Source: Clostridia bacterium | GTDB lineage: Bacteria > Bacillota > Clostridia > Christensenellales > Borkfalkiaceae | DNA length: 5,646 nt | NCBI GenBank assembly: GCA_021205485.1 | Contig: JAJPXK010000002.1 | Span: 4,602 to 10,247 of the forward strand | Reading direction: 5' to 3' | Made by a program: the position numbers and the translations under genes | Shown: in pieces, positions 1 to 5,558 of the stretch | How positions within the stretch are numbered: the stretch's first letter is position 1 | How the letters are laid out: the number at the start of each line of letters is the position of its first letter | Notes under the pieces: model-generated | The model's input: the letters and a program-made list of their open reading frames with translations, nothing else | What the model was told of the DNA's origin: nothing | Databases searched by the model: none

Positions 1-659
1 ATTCTGTCCAACGCCACGGGCTCGTCGCCCCTTATGGCGAGCATAGACAGGTAAATATCCCCGCTTATCTGTATTTCGCCCGCCCCGCAGCGGCAGTCCG
101 TGGTTATCGCCTTGGCGTCGTGCATAAGAATATCGGCCACGTTCGCCGCCTCGAAGTCGTCCTCCACCTCGCTTTCGCCCGAAAAGGTCTGAACATTGCA
201 GAATTTAACGTTCTCCGTACGGCAAACCGCGCCTTCGGCCGAAGTTACGTAACACCTTTCGGCGTTGCCGTAAACGGTAATGCGGGCAGTTATCACCGCC
301 GCAACTATAAAAGCCGTTCCGTCGCGGCGTACCGACGCCTTTTCGCAGGCCAATGAACATATAGCCGTCTGAGCGGGCGCAAGCAGATCGTCATCGGCGT
401 AATGAGTAAACTCCGCGCCCTTCTGCGCTCTGGTTAATTTGCCTCGGCTGTCGGCGTACACCGCCGTGCATATAATCCTGCCGCCGTAGTTTACCCTGCC
501 CGAAGACACCTCGCAGTCTGAAAGCTGCACCTGCGGGCAAACGGCTAAAATTTCTCCCGCGACGTCGCCCGAAAAACGGCATTCCACAACCGACTGAGAG
601 TTTATTACCGTAAGCCGTTTTACGTATGAATCGTTTACGCTTTGCGTATTTATTGACAT
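1..659 (-). CDS. SPOCS/DUF3794-like protein, 3' end outside window
   Basis: An open frame of 219 codons from ATG at 659 runs without a stop to the window edge, so only the N-terminal part is seen. The start is well supported: AAGGAG lies 6 nt upstream. Residues about 30-130 are rich in beta-strand-like stretches around a GRVNYGG motif (54-60), which resembles the 'GRV..G' core of DUF3794/SPOCS domains, as in the clostridial spore morphogenesis protein SipL. A second, incomplete domain seems to begin near residue 150. There is no signal peptide or membrane segment, so the product is probably cytosolic, perhaps in the mother cell. Family members often carry several SPOCS domains and a C-terminal LysM domain; that part would lie outside the window. 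The neighbouring veg gene and a sigma-E-like promoter agree with a sporulation role. The visible part holds 11 cysteines. The family call rests on remembered motifs and context, not an alignment. Confidence 0.68.
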   Translation of the reverse strand, partial: MSINTQSVNDSYVKRLTVINSQSVVECRFSGDVAGEILAVCPQVQLSDCEVSSGRVNYGGRIICTAVYADSRGKLTRAQKGAEFTHYADDDLLAPAQTAICSLACEKASVRRDGTAFIVAAVITARITVYGNAERCYVTSAEGAVCRTENVKFCNVQTFSGESEVEDDFEAANVADILMHDAKAITTDCRCGAGEIQISGDIYLSMLAIRGDEPVALDR

Positions 660-665
660 AATCAG

Positions 666-671
666 CTCCTT
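666..671 (-). promoter_or_regulatory. Ribosome binding site of the SPOCS-like gene
   Basis: AAGGAG on the minus strand lies 6 nt before the ATG at 659. It fixes the start of a gene whose other end is not visible. Confidence 0.85.
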
Positions 672-688
672 GATATTAATTCAAAGAT

Positions 689-715
689 ATTTTATGCCGC
701 AAACAGCCGACGTAT
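689..715 (-). promoter_or_regulatory. Candidate mother-cell sigma (E/K-type) promoter
   Basis: On the minus strand, CATAAAAT (689-696) matches 7 of 8 positions of the sigma-E -10 consensus CATACAnT. An ATA triplet (713-715) sits 16 nt upstream, about where the sigma-E -35 core is expected. The extended form CATAAAATA also fits the sigma-K -10 pattern CATAnnnTA, but the AC of a sigma-K -35 would be slightly too close. Transcription would start near 682, giving a leader of about 20 nt with the ribosome binding site well placed. I found no better sigma-A pair in this 85-bp gap. The call is an inference from consensus and from the spore-type gene downstream. Confidence 0.4.
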
Positions 716-744
716 AACTGAAATTTAAGGAGAATATTGTATTT

Positions 745-999
745 TTAAGCCCGACGGGCTACTTTTACCCTGCCGCAGACCACTTCCGAATAAGAATAGG
801 CCGTTTTGCCGAGAAAGTTTTTATCGTCGGGGCAAACGGTAAAAAGAAAGGGATATATGCCGTTTACCGTGGCTGGAAAAGTGACGTACCTGTTTCTGCC
901 GACGTTGAGTTTTACCGTTACGGGCTTGTTGTAGCAGCCTTCCATCTTCCGTTTTACAGCAGTTATGTTTAATCCTGAAAGAGGTTTTATCATAACCAT
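745..999 (-). CDS. veg: Veg family protein
   Basis: This 84-aa protein has the length of Bacillus subtilis Veg (about 86 aa) and its landmarks in order: a short N-terminal segment with KRKMEGCYNKPVTVKLNVGRNR (aligning with the family's IKxxLDGxxGKxLxLKANGGRRK), then TVNGIYPFLFTV (family: LxETYPSVFVV), then TAYSYSEVV (family: VSYSYxDVL). Veg is a small cytosolic protein with an SH3-like barrel, linked to biofilm matrix gene expression in B. subtilis; its molecular action is not well settled. ATG codons at 999 and 993 are both possible. An in-frame TAA just upstream rules out an earlier start. Neither ATG has a recognisable Shine-Dalgarno sequence, which is unusual beside its neighbours. Veg next to a SPOCS gene recalls the clostridial yabG-veg-SPOCS-ispE region. 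The family call is fairly sure; the function in this organism is unknown. Confidence 0.85.
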   Translation of the reverse strand: MVMIKPLSGLNITAVKRKMEGCYNKPVTVKLNVGRNRYVTFPATVNGIYPFLFTVCPDDKNFLGKTAYSYSEVVCGRVKVARRA

Positions 1000-1018
1000 A
1001 GTTTGTAAATTTTAAGAA

Positions 1019-1026
1019 ATTTTATG
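1019..1026 (-). promoter_or_regulatory. CATAAAAT box upstream of veg
   Basis: The same CATAAAAT octamer as in front of the SPOCS-like gene lies 19 nt before the veg ATG at 999. Both copies are preceded by G and a CTGTTT stretch. If it is a -10 element, the leader would be very short, which would fit the missing Shine-Dalgarno sequence. No good -35 is seen: at the spacing of the other copy there is ATT instead of ATA. Confidence 0.3.
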
Positions 1027-1030
1027 CAAA

Positions 1031-1082
1031 AACAGACAAGAAAATCCCGATTGCAAGCGTTAAGTCAAGCAACCGGGACTTT
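1031..1082 (-). terminator. Intrinsic terminator of the amt-PII gene
   Basis: Arms 1069-1082 and 1041-1054 form a 14-bp stem with no mismatch (12 Watson-Crick and 2 G-T pairs) around a 14-nt loop. On the minus strand the 3' arm ends in TTTT and the downstream sequence is T-rich. It lies 34 nt after the amt stop codon and before veg, so it should end the amt transcript and separate the nitrogen genes from the veg pair. The last A-T pairs make it a hairpin with an A-tract 5' and a U-tract 3', which could also work partly on the opposite strand. Confidence 0.88.
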
Positions 1083-1115
1083 CTTTGTATCTATGAGAGA
1101 GCGGGATAAGCTAAG

Positions 1116-2969
1116 TTAAGCTTTTACAGGTTCTGTAACCTCGTTGTCGAGGGCGTCTACGCCCGTTTCGCCAGTACGCACGCGCATAACGTTTTCTACG
1201 TCGGTGACGAAGATCTTGCCCGCGCCGTACTTGCCGTCGTCAAGCACCTTCTGCGCTACAGCCACGACAAGCTTAGGATCTACGGTAGAAACTACAATTT
1301 CAACCTGTACCTTAGGGATAAGGTGCATAGAGGTTTTAACGCCCCTGTACTGACCGGTCTTGCCTGCCTGCGTGCCGCAGCCCATTACATTGGTAACGGT
1401 CATGCCCGTGACGCCTATCTGCGACATAGCGTCCTTAAGAGTAAGGAATTTATCCTGAGCGGTGATAATGGTAACTTTTGTATATTTATCCTGAGATACA
1501 AGGTCTATATCTACAGGCTGTACGCCCGATACATCTACGCCTACGCCAGAACCGTCGTAAGAGGGGATTGTAGGCATAAAGTCTGCGTACGCCGAGGAAA
1601 GGCCGTGTTCGGTAACGTCGAGGCCGATAATCTCATCTTCTGCCGAGCAGCGAAGGCCGTTCCAGTTATGTTCTTTGGCTACGGCTACAGCCTTTACAGG
1701 CGAACACTTGAATTTAACCATTACAGGTATGTACTTGATGCAGAAGAAGATTATAACCATCCATACAATCGTCCAGGCAAGTATTGCAACTATGCCGAGG
1801 CACTGCAAGCCGAGCTGAGCCCAGCCGCCGCCGTAGAAAAGACCTGTCTCGGTAGAGAATAAGCCGCAGGCGAGCGTGCCCCAGATGCCGTTCGCAAAGT
1901 GTACGCCTACGGCGCCTACGGGGTCGTCTATATGCAGTTTTTTATCGAGTACTTCGCACACTACAACTACAAGTATGCCGGCTACAATGCCGATTATCGC
2001 GGCGCCTAAAGCGTCCACTATATAGCAGCCTGCGGTGATGGCTACAAGGCCTGCGAGCGATGCGTTGAGGCACATGCCTACGTCGGGCTTTTTGTTCTTA
2101 ATCCATGTGAATATAAGCGCCGCAACCGTAGCCGTCGCGGGGGCGATAGTTGTCGTAAGGAAGATGTGAGCGAGTTCTTCTACCGAAGAAGCCGCGGCTC
2201 CGTTGAAGCCGTACCAGCCGAACCAAAGGATAAATACGCCAAGCGCTCCAAGGGTTATTGAGTGGCCCTGTATGGCGTTTACCTTTACCACCTTGCCGTT
2301 TTCGTCGCGGTCATATTTGCCGATACGGGCGCCGAGGAATATAGCGCCTATAAGGGCGGTGCAGCCGCCTACCATATGTATGCATGCGGAACCTGCGAAG
2401 TCAATGAACCTAAGATAGTCTCCAGCTACCTTTATATTAGTAAGTTCACCGAAACTATACAGCCAGCCGTCGCCCCATACCCAACCTGCTTCGATAGGAT
2501 ATACTACGAGGGAAATCATAGCTGAATAGATGCAGTAAGAGATAAAGCGCGTTCTTTCTGCCATGGCTCCCGAAACAATAGTCGCGGCTGTGGCGCAGAA
2601 CACAAGGTTGAATACAAAGCTGGAAGCTTCGCCCGACGCTACGAAATTATCGAAGTCGGTAAACAGCCCCATGTTAGGGGTACCTATAAAGTACCCGCAT
2701 GCTTCCTGGCCAACCAAAAGGGAATAGCCCAAAAGCATAAACACTACGGTACCGATGCAGAAGTCCATCAGGTTCTTCATTATAATGTTGCCTGCATTCT
2801 TGGCGCGGGTAAAGCCCGCTTCTACCATCGCAAAGCCGCATTGCATAAAGAACACCAATGCAGCGCCGATAAGGAACCATATGCCGAATATCATCTCGCT
2901 TGAAAGTTCAAGCGATTCTGCAAGATAATCGGTAATGACGTCCGTATCAGCTAACAATGCTGAAGTCAT
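1116..2969 (-). CDS. amt: Ammonium channel (Amt) with fused C-terminal PII domain
   Basis: The 617-aa product joins two proteins that are usually separate. Residues about 25-425 form an Amt/MEP/Rh channel with about 11 membrane helices and the family motif FAMVEAGFTRAKNAG (46-60). By counting against E. coli AmtB, the pore residues are F124, W165, D190, the twin histidines H198 and H357, and F255. The position of AmtB Ser219 is Ala259. Residues about 425-495 hold the usual Amt tail (DVTEHG) and a linker. Residues about 496-610 are a GlnB/GlnK (PII) domain: Q534, K553, the GKYGAGK loop (579-585) and R596/R598 match ligand-binding positions. T-loop Tyr46 is kept (Y541), but the uridylylated Tyr51 is Thr546. 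Thus it should bind ATP/ADP and 2-oxoglutarate but not be uridylylated there. It acts in the cytoplasmic membrane, probably letting the PII part gate its own channel. The ATG at 2969 has GGAGGA 7 nt upstream. glnN lies upstream; a strong terminator follows. Confidence 0.95.
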   Translation of the reverse strand: MTSALLADTDVITDYLAESLELSSEMIFGIWFLIGAALVFFMQCGFAMVEAGFTRAKNAGNIIMKNLMDFCIGTVVFMLLGYSLLVGQEACGYFIGTPNMGLFTDFDNFVASGEASSFVFNLVFCATAATIVSGAMAERTRFISYCIYSAMISLVVYPIEAGWVWGDGWLYSFGELTNIKVAGDYLRFIDFAGSACIHMVGGCTALIGAIFLGARIGKYDRDENGKVVKVNAIQGHSITLGALGVFILWFGWYGFNGAAASSVEELAHIFLTTTIAPATATVAALIFTWIKNKKPDVGMCLNASLAGLVAITAGCYIVDALGAAIIGIVAGILVVVVCEVLDKKLHIDDPVGAVGVHFANGIWGTLACGLFSTETGLFYGGGWAQLGLQCLGIVAILAWTIVWMVIIFFCIKYIPVMVKFKCSPVKAVAVAKEHNWNGLRCSAEDEIIGLDVTEHGLSSAYADFMPTIPSYDGSGVGVDVSGVQPVDIDLVSQDKYTKVTIITAQDKFLTLKDAMSQIGVTGMTVTNVMGCGTQAGKTGQYRGVKTSMHLIPKVQVEIVVSTVDPKLVVAVAQKVLDDGKYGAGKIFVTDVENVMRVRTGETGVDALDNEVTEPVKA

Positions 2970-2976
2970 AAAATTG

Positions 2977-2982
2977 TCCTCC
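2977..2982 (-). promoter_or_regulatory. Ribosome binding site of amt
   Basis: GGAGGA on the minus strand, 7 nt before the ATG at 2969; it supports that start. Confidence 0.85.
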
Positions 2983-3038
2983 GAAATATAAAAAAATTTT
3001 AAACTGTTTTCAATCCCTCTCTCATCGGGATATATTGC

Positions 3039-3093
3039 ACCACCATTTAGCCTCCCCTATTAGGGGAGGGGAACCGCTTGCGGTGGTAGGGTT
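3039..3093. repeat. Palindromic intergenic repeat, first type
   Basis: Arms 3051-3059 and 3061-3069 are perfectly complementary (CCTCCCCTA and TAGGGGAGG, one base between). A second small hairpin, ACCGC/GCGGT, lies at 3073-3084, and ACCACC (3039-3044) can pair with GGTGGT (3082-3087) to enclose the whole. It is built like the short dispersed palindromes seen between genes in many Clostridia. I know of no established function. Other copies cannot be checked in this window. Confidence 0.7.
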
Positions 3094-3102
3094 TAATAAG
3101 GT

Positions 3103-3170
3103 GAACCCTTCAGTCAGCCTTGCGGCTGCCAGCTCTACTGTGTATGCTACGCTACCCTACTAAGGGAGCC
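3103..3170. repeat. Palindromic repeat, second type, with 19-nt insert
   Basis: A small hairpin CAGCC/GGCTG (3115-3119 and 3124-3128) is followed by a split hairpin. GCTC (3132-3135) plus the bases after an insert (from 3155) would form the arm that pairs with AGGGAGC (3163-3169). The insert, 3136-3154, is TACTGTGTATGCTACGCTA. Without it the hairpin would be an ordinary 7-bp palindrome. The same insert, one base longer, occurs in two repeats of a different type at 3333-3352 and 3401-3420. Confidence 0.65.
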
Positions 3171-3185
3171 TATAATGCGGTAACC

Positions 3186-3283
3186 AATCTGTTATATTAT
3201 GTGCGGCGGCGATACCGCCGCCGCACCGCGTAACTAAAATTCCATCCTCTTTAATATACAATGTTACAAAATTATAACAGATT
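3186..3283. repeat. 11-bp inverted repeat bracketing a GC hairpin
   Basis: AATCTGTTATA at 3186-3196 is repeated in perfect inverted form at 3273-3283. The 76 bp between them include the GC-rich hairpin at 3201-3226. The right arm overlaps four bases of the -10 box and the TG extension of the proposed amt promoter. No target-site duplication is evident, so a miniature transposon is only one possibility. Confidence 0.55.
3201..3226. other. GC-rich 11-bp hairpin
   Basis: Arms 3201-3211 and 3216-3226 pair perfectly, almost all G-C, around a four-base loop. Neither strand has a T-run directly after the stem, so a standard intrinsic terminator is unlikely. It would lie in the amt leader about 40 nt after the proposed start site. 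Confidence 0.75.
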
Positions 3284-3298
3284 TTATTAAGTTGTGAA
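3271..3298 (-). promoter_or_regulatory. Sigma-A promoter of amt, extended -10
   Basis: On the minus strand, TTCACA (3293-3298, 5 of 6 matches to TTGACA) is followed after 16 nt by a perfect TATAAT (3271-3276), itself preceded by TGT as an extended -10. Transcription would start near 3264. This lets amt be transcribed independently of glnN, although read-through from glnN is also possible because no clear terminator follows glnN. Confidence 0.72.
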
Positions 3299-3302
3299 TT
3301 TA

Positions 3303-3371
3303 CCCTCATCCGTCAGCTTCGCTGACACCTTCTACTGTGTATGCTTACGCTACCCTCAGGGGAAGGCAAGG
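3303..3371. repeat. Palindromic repeat, third type, copy 1, with 20-nt insert
   Basis: GTCAGC/GCTGAC (3312-3317 and 3321-3326) forms a small hairpin. Next, CCTTC (3328-3332) and CCC (3353-3355) together equal the complement of GGGGAAGG (3359-3366), but are separated by the 20-nt insert 3333-3352. Bases 3324-3371 match 3392-3439 at 47 of 48 positions. Confidence 0.75.
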
Positions 3372-3378
3372 TTTAAGT

Positions 3379-3439
3379 CAACAGCTTTGCTGACACCTTC
3401 TGCTGTGTATGCTTACGCTACCCTCAGGGGAAGGCAAGG
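3379..3439. repeat. Palindromic repeat, third type, copy 2, with 20-nt insert
   Basis: This is a second copy 68 nt further on, ending 7 bases before the glnN stop codon position. The small hairpin is CAGC/GCTG (3382-3385 and 3389-3392). CCTTC (3396-3400) and CCC (3421-3423) flank the insert 3401-3420, which differs by one base from the insert at 3333. GGGGAAGG (3427-3434) is the other arm. On the minus strand these hairpins directly follow glnN and might protect the 3' end of its message, but they lack a T-run. Confidence 0.75.
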
Positions 3440-3446
3440 GAACAGC

Positions 3447-5528
3447 TTAATTTACGCTGTATAAAAGGTCGAAGTAAGAAGGGTACGGCCAGTAATCTGC
3501 CGAAGTCATAGTCTCCATCTCGTCGGCGATAGCCCTTATTACGGCCATCTGCGGAACTATAACGTGAGCCATCGCCTGCGAAGCGGGCTTTACGTCCTCT
3601 TTGTCTATCTTGGAAAGTTCCATTTCAAGCTTGGCTATCTCTGTAGAGAATCTGTCGTTCAAGGTAGAAAGCTTAGTGATAAGCGTCTTTTCTGTTTCGC
3701 AGGGTATGCTCTCGGAAACGGCTTTCTTGGCCGCCACGTTGCCGCAAAGCTCTGCCACAAAGTCAGATACGGCGGGGAGTATATCCTGTTTAGCCATCTG
3801 AAGCATAGTCAAAGCTTCTATATTTATAGTCTTTACGTAATTTTCAAGCTGGATATCCGCGCGGGCTATGGCCTCGGCCTCGGTATATACCCCTTGGTTT
3901 ACAAACACGTCTATATTCTTCTTTTCAAAGAATACGGGCACCGCGTCTGCCGTGTTCTTGTTGTTTAAAAGGCCTCTCTTTTCGGCTTTGGGTTCCCAGT
4001 CGGGGCCGTAGCCGTCAAGGTTGAATATAATCCTCTGATGAGCCTTCAAAGTCTTTTCGGTGAGGGCCGCGGCAGCCTTTTCAATATCTTTGGCCGCCTC
4101 AAGTTCATCGGCAAATTCCTCAAACACTTCGGCGACTATGGTATTCAATACAATGTTAGGGTCGGCTACGTTGAACTGCGAGCCTAACATTCTGAATTCA
4201 AATTTATTGCCCGTGAACGCAAACGGCGACGTTCTGTTGCGGTCGGTGGCGTCCTTAGGGAATATAGGCGATTCGGGTACGTCTATCGAGCCCTTTTCGG
4301 GTTCTACGTGAACATAGTCCACGCCCTTTACTATGCTGTCTACCAGAGCGCCGAGCTGGTCGCCGAGGTATACGGATATTATCGCGGGAGGGGCTTCGTT
4401 TGCGCCTAAGCGGTGGTCGTTGCCCGCCGAAGCTACCGACGCCCTCAAAATGCCCTGATAATCGTCTACGGCTTTGATTACCGCAGCGAGCACAAGTTTG
4501 AAAAGCGTGTTGTTTTCGGGCTCGTCGCCGGGGTCTAAAAGGTTAAAGCCTGTATCGGTGGACATAGACCAGTTGTTGTGTTTGCCAGAGCCGTTTATAC
4601 CCTCGAAAGGTTTTTCGTGCAGAAGGCATACAAGGCCGTGTTTTTTGGCGACTTTGCGCATAAGCTCCATCGTGAGCATATTTGTATCTACCGCTACGTT
4701 TGTGGTAGAGAACACGGGGGCCATCTCGTGCTGAGCGGGGGCCACCTCGTTATGGCGGGTCTTGGAAGGGATGCCGTAAGACCATAAAGTCTCGTCCAGA
4801 TCCCTCATATATTCCTCTACGCGGGGTTTCAATACGCCGAAGTAATGATCTTCAAGTTCCTGGCCGCGGGTCGCGGGGGCGCCGAAGAGCGTTCTGCCCG
4901 TAAGACGCAAATCCTTGCGTTTTTCGTAAACTTCTTCGTCTACAAGGAAGTATTCCTGCTCGGGGCCTACCGTCGTGGAGACCTTTTTGCACTCTATGCC
5001 GAAAAGTTTGAGTATTCTTTTAGCCTGCGTGTCCAAAGCCCTCATAGATTTTAAGAGGGGCGACTTTTTGTCGAGCGTTTCGCCCGTGTAGGATACGAAA
5101 ATCGAGGGGATATATAGAGTAGTTCCCTTTACGAACGCCGGCGAAGTAGGATCCCACGCCGTGTAGCCGCGGGCCATATACGTAGCCCTTGAGCCGCCTG
5201 AGGGGAAGCTTGAAGCGTCGGGCTCGCCTACTATAAGGCTCTTGCCGGTAAGACGCATGATAACGTGGTCGCCTTCAGGTTCTATAAAGCTGTCGTGTTT
5301 TTCGGCGGTGAGGCCTGTAAAGGGCTGGAACCAGTGCGTGTAGTGCGTGGCGACCTTTGACATGGCCCAGTTCTTCATAGCCGAAGCTACAGAACCCGCG
5401 ATAGAGACGTCCAGTCTGCTTCCTGATTCGATTGTAGCCCTTAAAGCCTTATAAATGTCTTTAGGCAATCTTTCTTTCTGCACGTCGTCGTTAAAGACGT
5501 TTTCGCCAAACTTGTCGGGAAGATACAT
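3447..5528 (-). CDS. glnN: Type III glutamine synthetase (GSIII)
   Basis: The product joins glutamate and ammonia to form glutamine, spending ATP, in the cytoplasm. At 693 aa it has the length of GSIII (about 690-730) and is far longer than type I or II enzymes (about 350-470). The N-terminal GSIII region is at about 1-180 (HYTHWFQPFTG at 62-72, FPSGGSRATY at 108-117). The catalytic domain follows, with metal and substrate motifs VGPEQEY (187-193), NEVAPAQHEMAP (260-271), NGSGKHNNWS (312-321), NDHRLGANEAPPAI (370-383) and RTSPFAFTGNKFEFR (432-446). The GSIII-specific C-terminal helical region is at about 480-693. All the motifs I look for are present, so it should be active; GSIII enzymes form dodecamers. 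The start is fixed by AAAGGAG 7 nt upstream. The next gene is the Amt-PII channel. Such genes are often labelled glnA; glnN is the older name for type III. Confidence 0.96.
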   Translation of the reverse strand: MYLPDKFGENVFNDDVQKERLPKDIYKALRATIESGSRLDVSIAGSVASAMKNWAMSKVATHYTHWFQPFTGLTAEKHDSFIEPEGDHVIMRLTGKSLIVGEPDASSFPSGGSRATYMARGYTAWDPTSPAFVKGTTLYIPSIFVSYTGETLDKKSPLLKSMRALDTQAKRILKLFGIECKKVSTTVGPEQEYFLVDEEVYEKRKDLRLTGRTLFGAPATRGQELEDHYFGVLKPRVEEYMRDLDETLWSYGIPSKTRHNEVAPAQHEMAPVFSTTNVAVDTNMLTMELMRKVAKKHGLVCLLHEKPFEGINGSGKHNNWSMSTDTGFNLLDPGDEPENNTLFKLVLAAVIKAVDDYQGILRASVASAGNDHRLGANEAPPAIISVYLGDQLGALVDSIVKGVDYVHVEPEKGSIDVPESPIFPKDATDRNRTSPFAFTGNKFEFRMLGSQFNVADPNIVLNTIVAEVFEEFADELEAAKDIEKAAAALTEKTLKAHQRIIFNLDGYGPDWEPKAEKRGLLNNKNTADAVPVFFEKKNIDVFVNQGVYTEAEAIARADIQLENYVKTINIEALTMLQMAKQDILPAVSDFVAELCGNVAAKKAVSESIPCETEKTLITKLSTLNDRFSTEIAKLEMELSKIDKEDVKPASQAMAHVIVPQMAVIRAIADEMETMTSADYWPYPSYFDLLYSVN

Positions 5529-5535
5529 AAATTAA

Positions 5536-5542
5536 CTCCTTT
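5536..5542 (-). promoter_or_regulatory. Ribosome binding site of glnN
   Basis: AAAGGAG on the minus strand with 7 nt before the ATG at 5528. Confidence 0.88.
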
Positions 5543-5558
5543 AATTAAAATATTTTTC

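Larger units (their letters stand above)
2970..3264 (-). promoter_or_regulatory. Long untranslated leader of amt
   Basis: If the promoter at 3271-3298 is used, transcription starts near 3264 and the amt message has a leader of about 295 nt. It would contain an 11-bp GC-rich hairpin (3201-3226), a palindromic repeat with an insert (3115-3169), another palindromic repeat (3039-3087) and a small hairpin (3013-3031, 5-bp stem ATCCC/GGGAT on the minus strand). I do not recognise a known riboswitch, and no coding frame with a ribosome binding site was seen. The start site is inferred. Confidence 0.4.

Noticed and set aside
120..582. Short open frames on both strands near the left edge.
   Set aside because: They overlap the SPOCS-like frame, which starts with a good ribosome site and stays open to the window edge.
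726..731. AAGGAG on the plus strand in the gap between veg and the SPOCS gene.
   Set aside because: No start codon lies at a suitable distance downstream and the sequence runs into veg from behind.
748..760. Hairpin AGCCC/GGGCT over the last codons of veg.
   Set aside because: The stem is only 5 bp and the minus strand continues with TAAAAAT, not a T-run, so I do not call it a terminator.
1323..1862. A 179-codon open frame on the plus strand.
   Set aside because: It lies wholly inside amt on the opposite strand, has no ribosome binding site and resembles no known protein. The amt frame has clear conserved motifs.
2984..3012. TTGAAA and TATATT, 17 nt apart on the minus strand, just before amt.
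   Set aside because: The spacing is ideal, but transcription would begin within the ribosome binding site at 2977-2982 and leave almost no leader. The promoter at 3271-3298 is more plausible.
3201..3233. A 10-codon arginine-rich frame starting with GTG on the plus strand.
   Set aside because: It simply reads through the GC hairpin and has no ribosome binding site.
3303..3440. A possible CRISPR array from the regularly spaced repeats.
   Set aside because: There are only two close copies. Most of the 68-nt period is itself repeated, and the repeats fold as intergenic palindromes. No spacer-like unique segments of constant size are present and there are no cas genes.
3564..3968. A 134-codon open frame on the plus strand.
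   Set aside because: It is antisense to the conserved C-terminal part of glnN and looks like a by-product of that gene's codon use. The same holds for the other plus-strand frames in glnN and amt.
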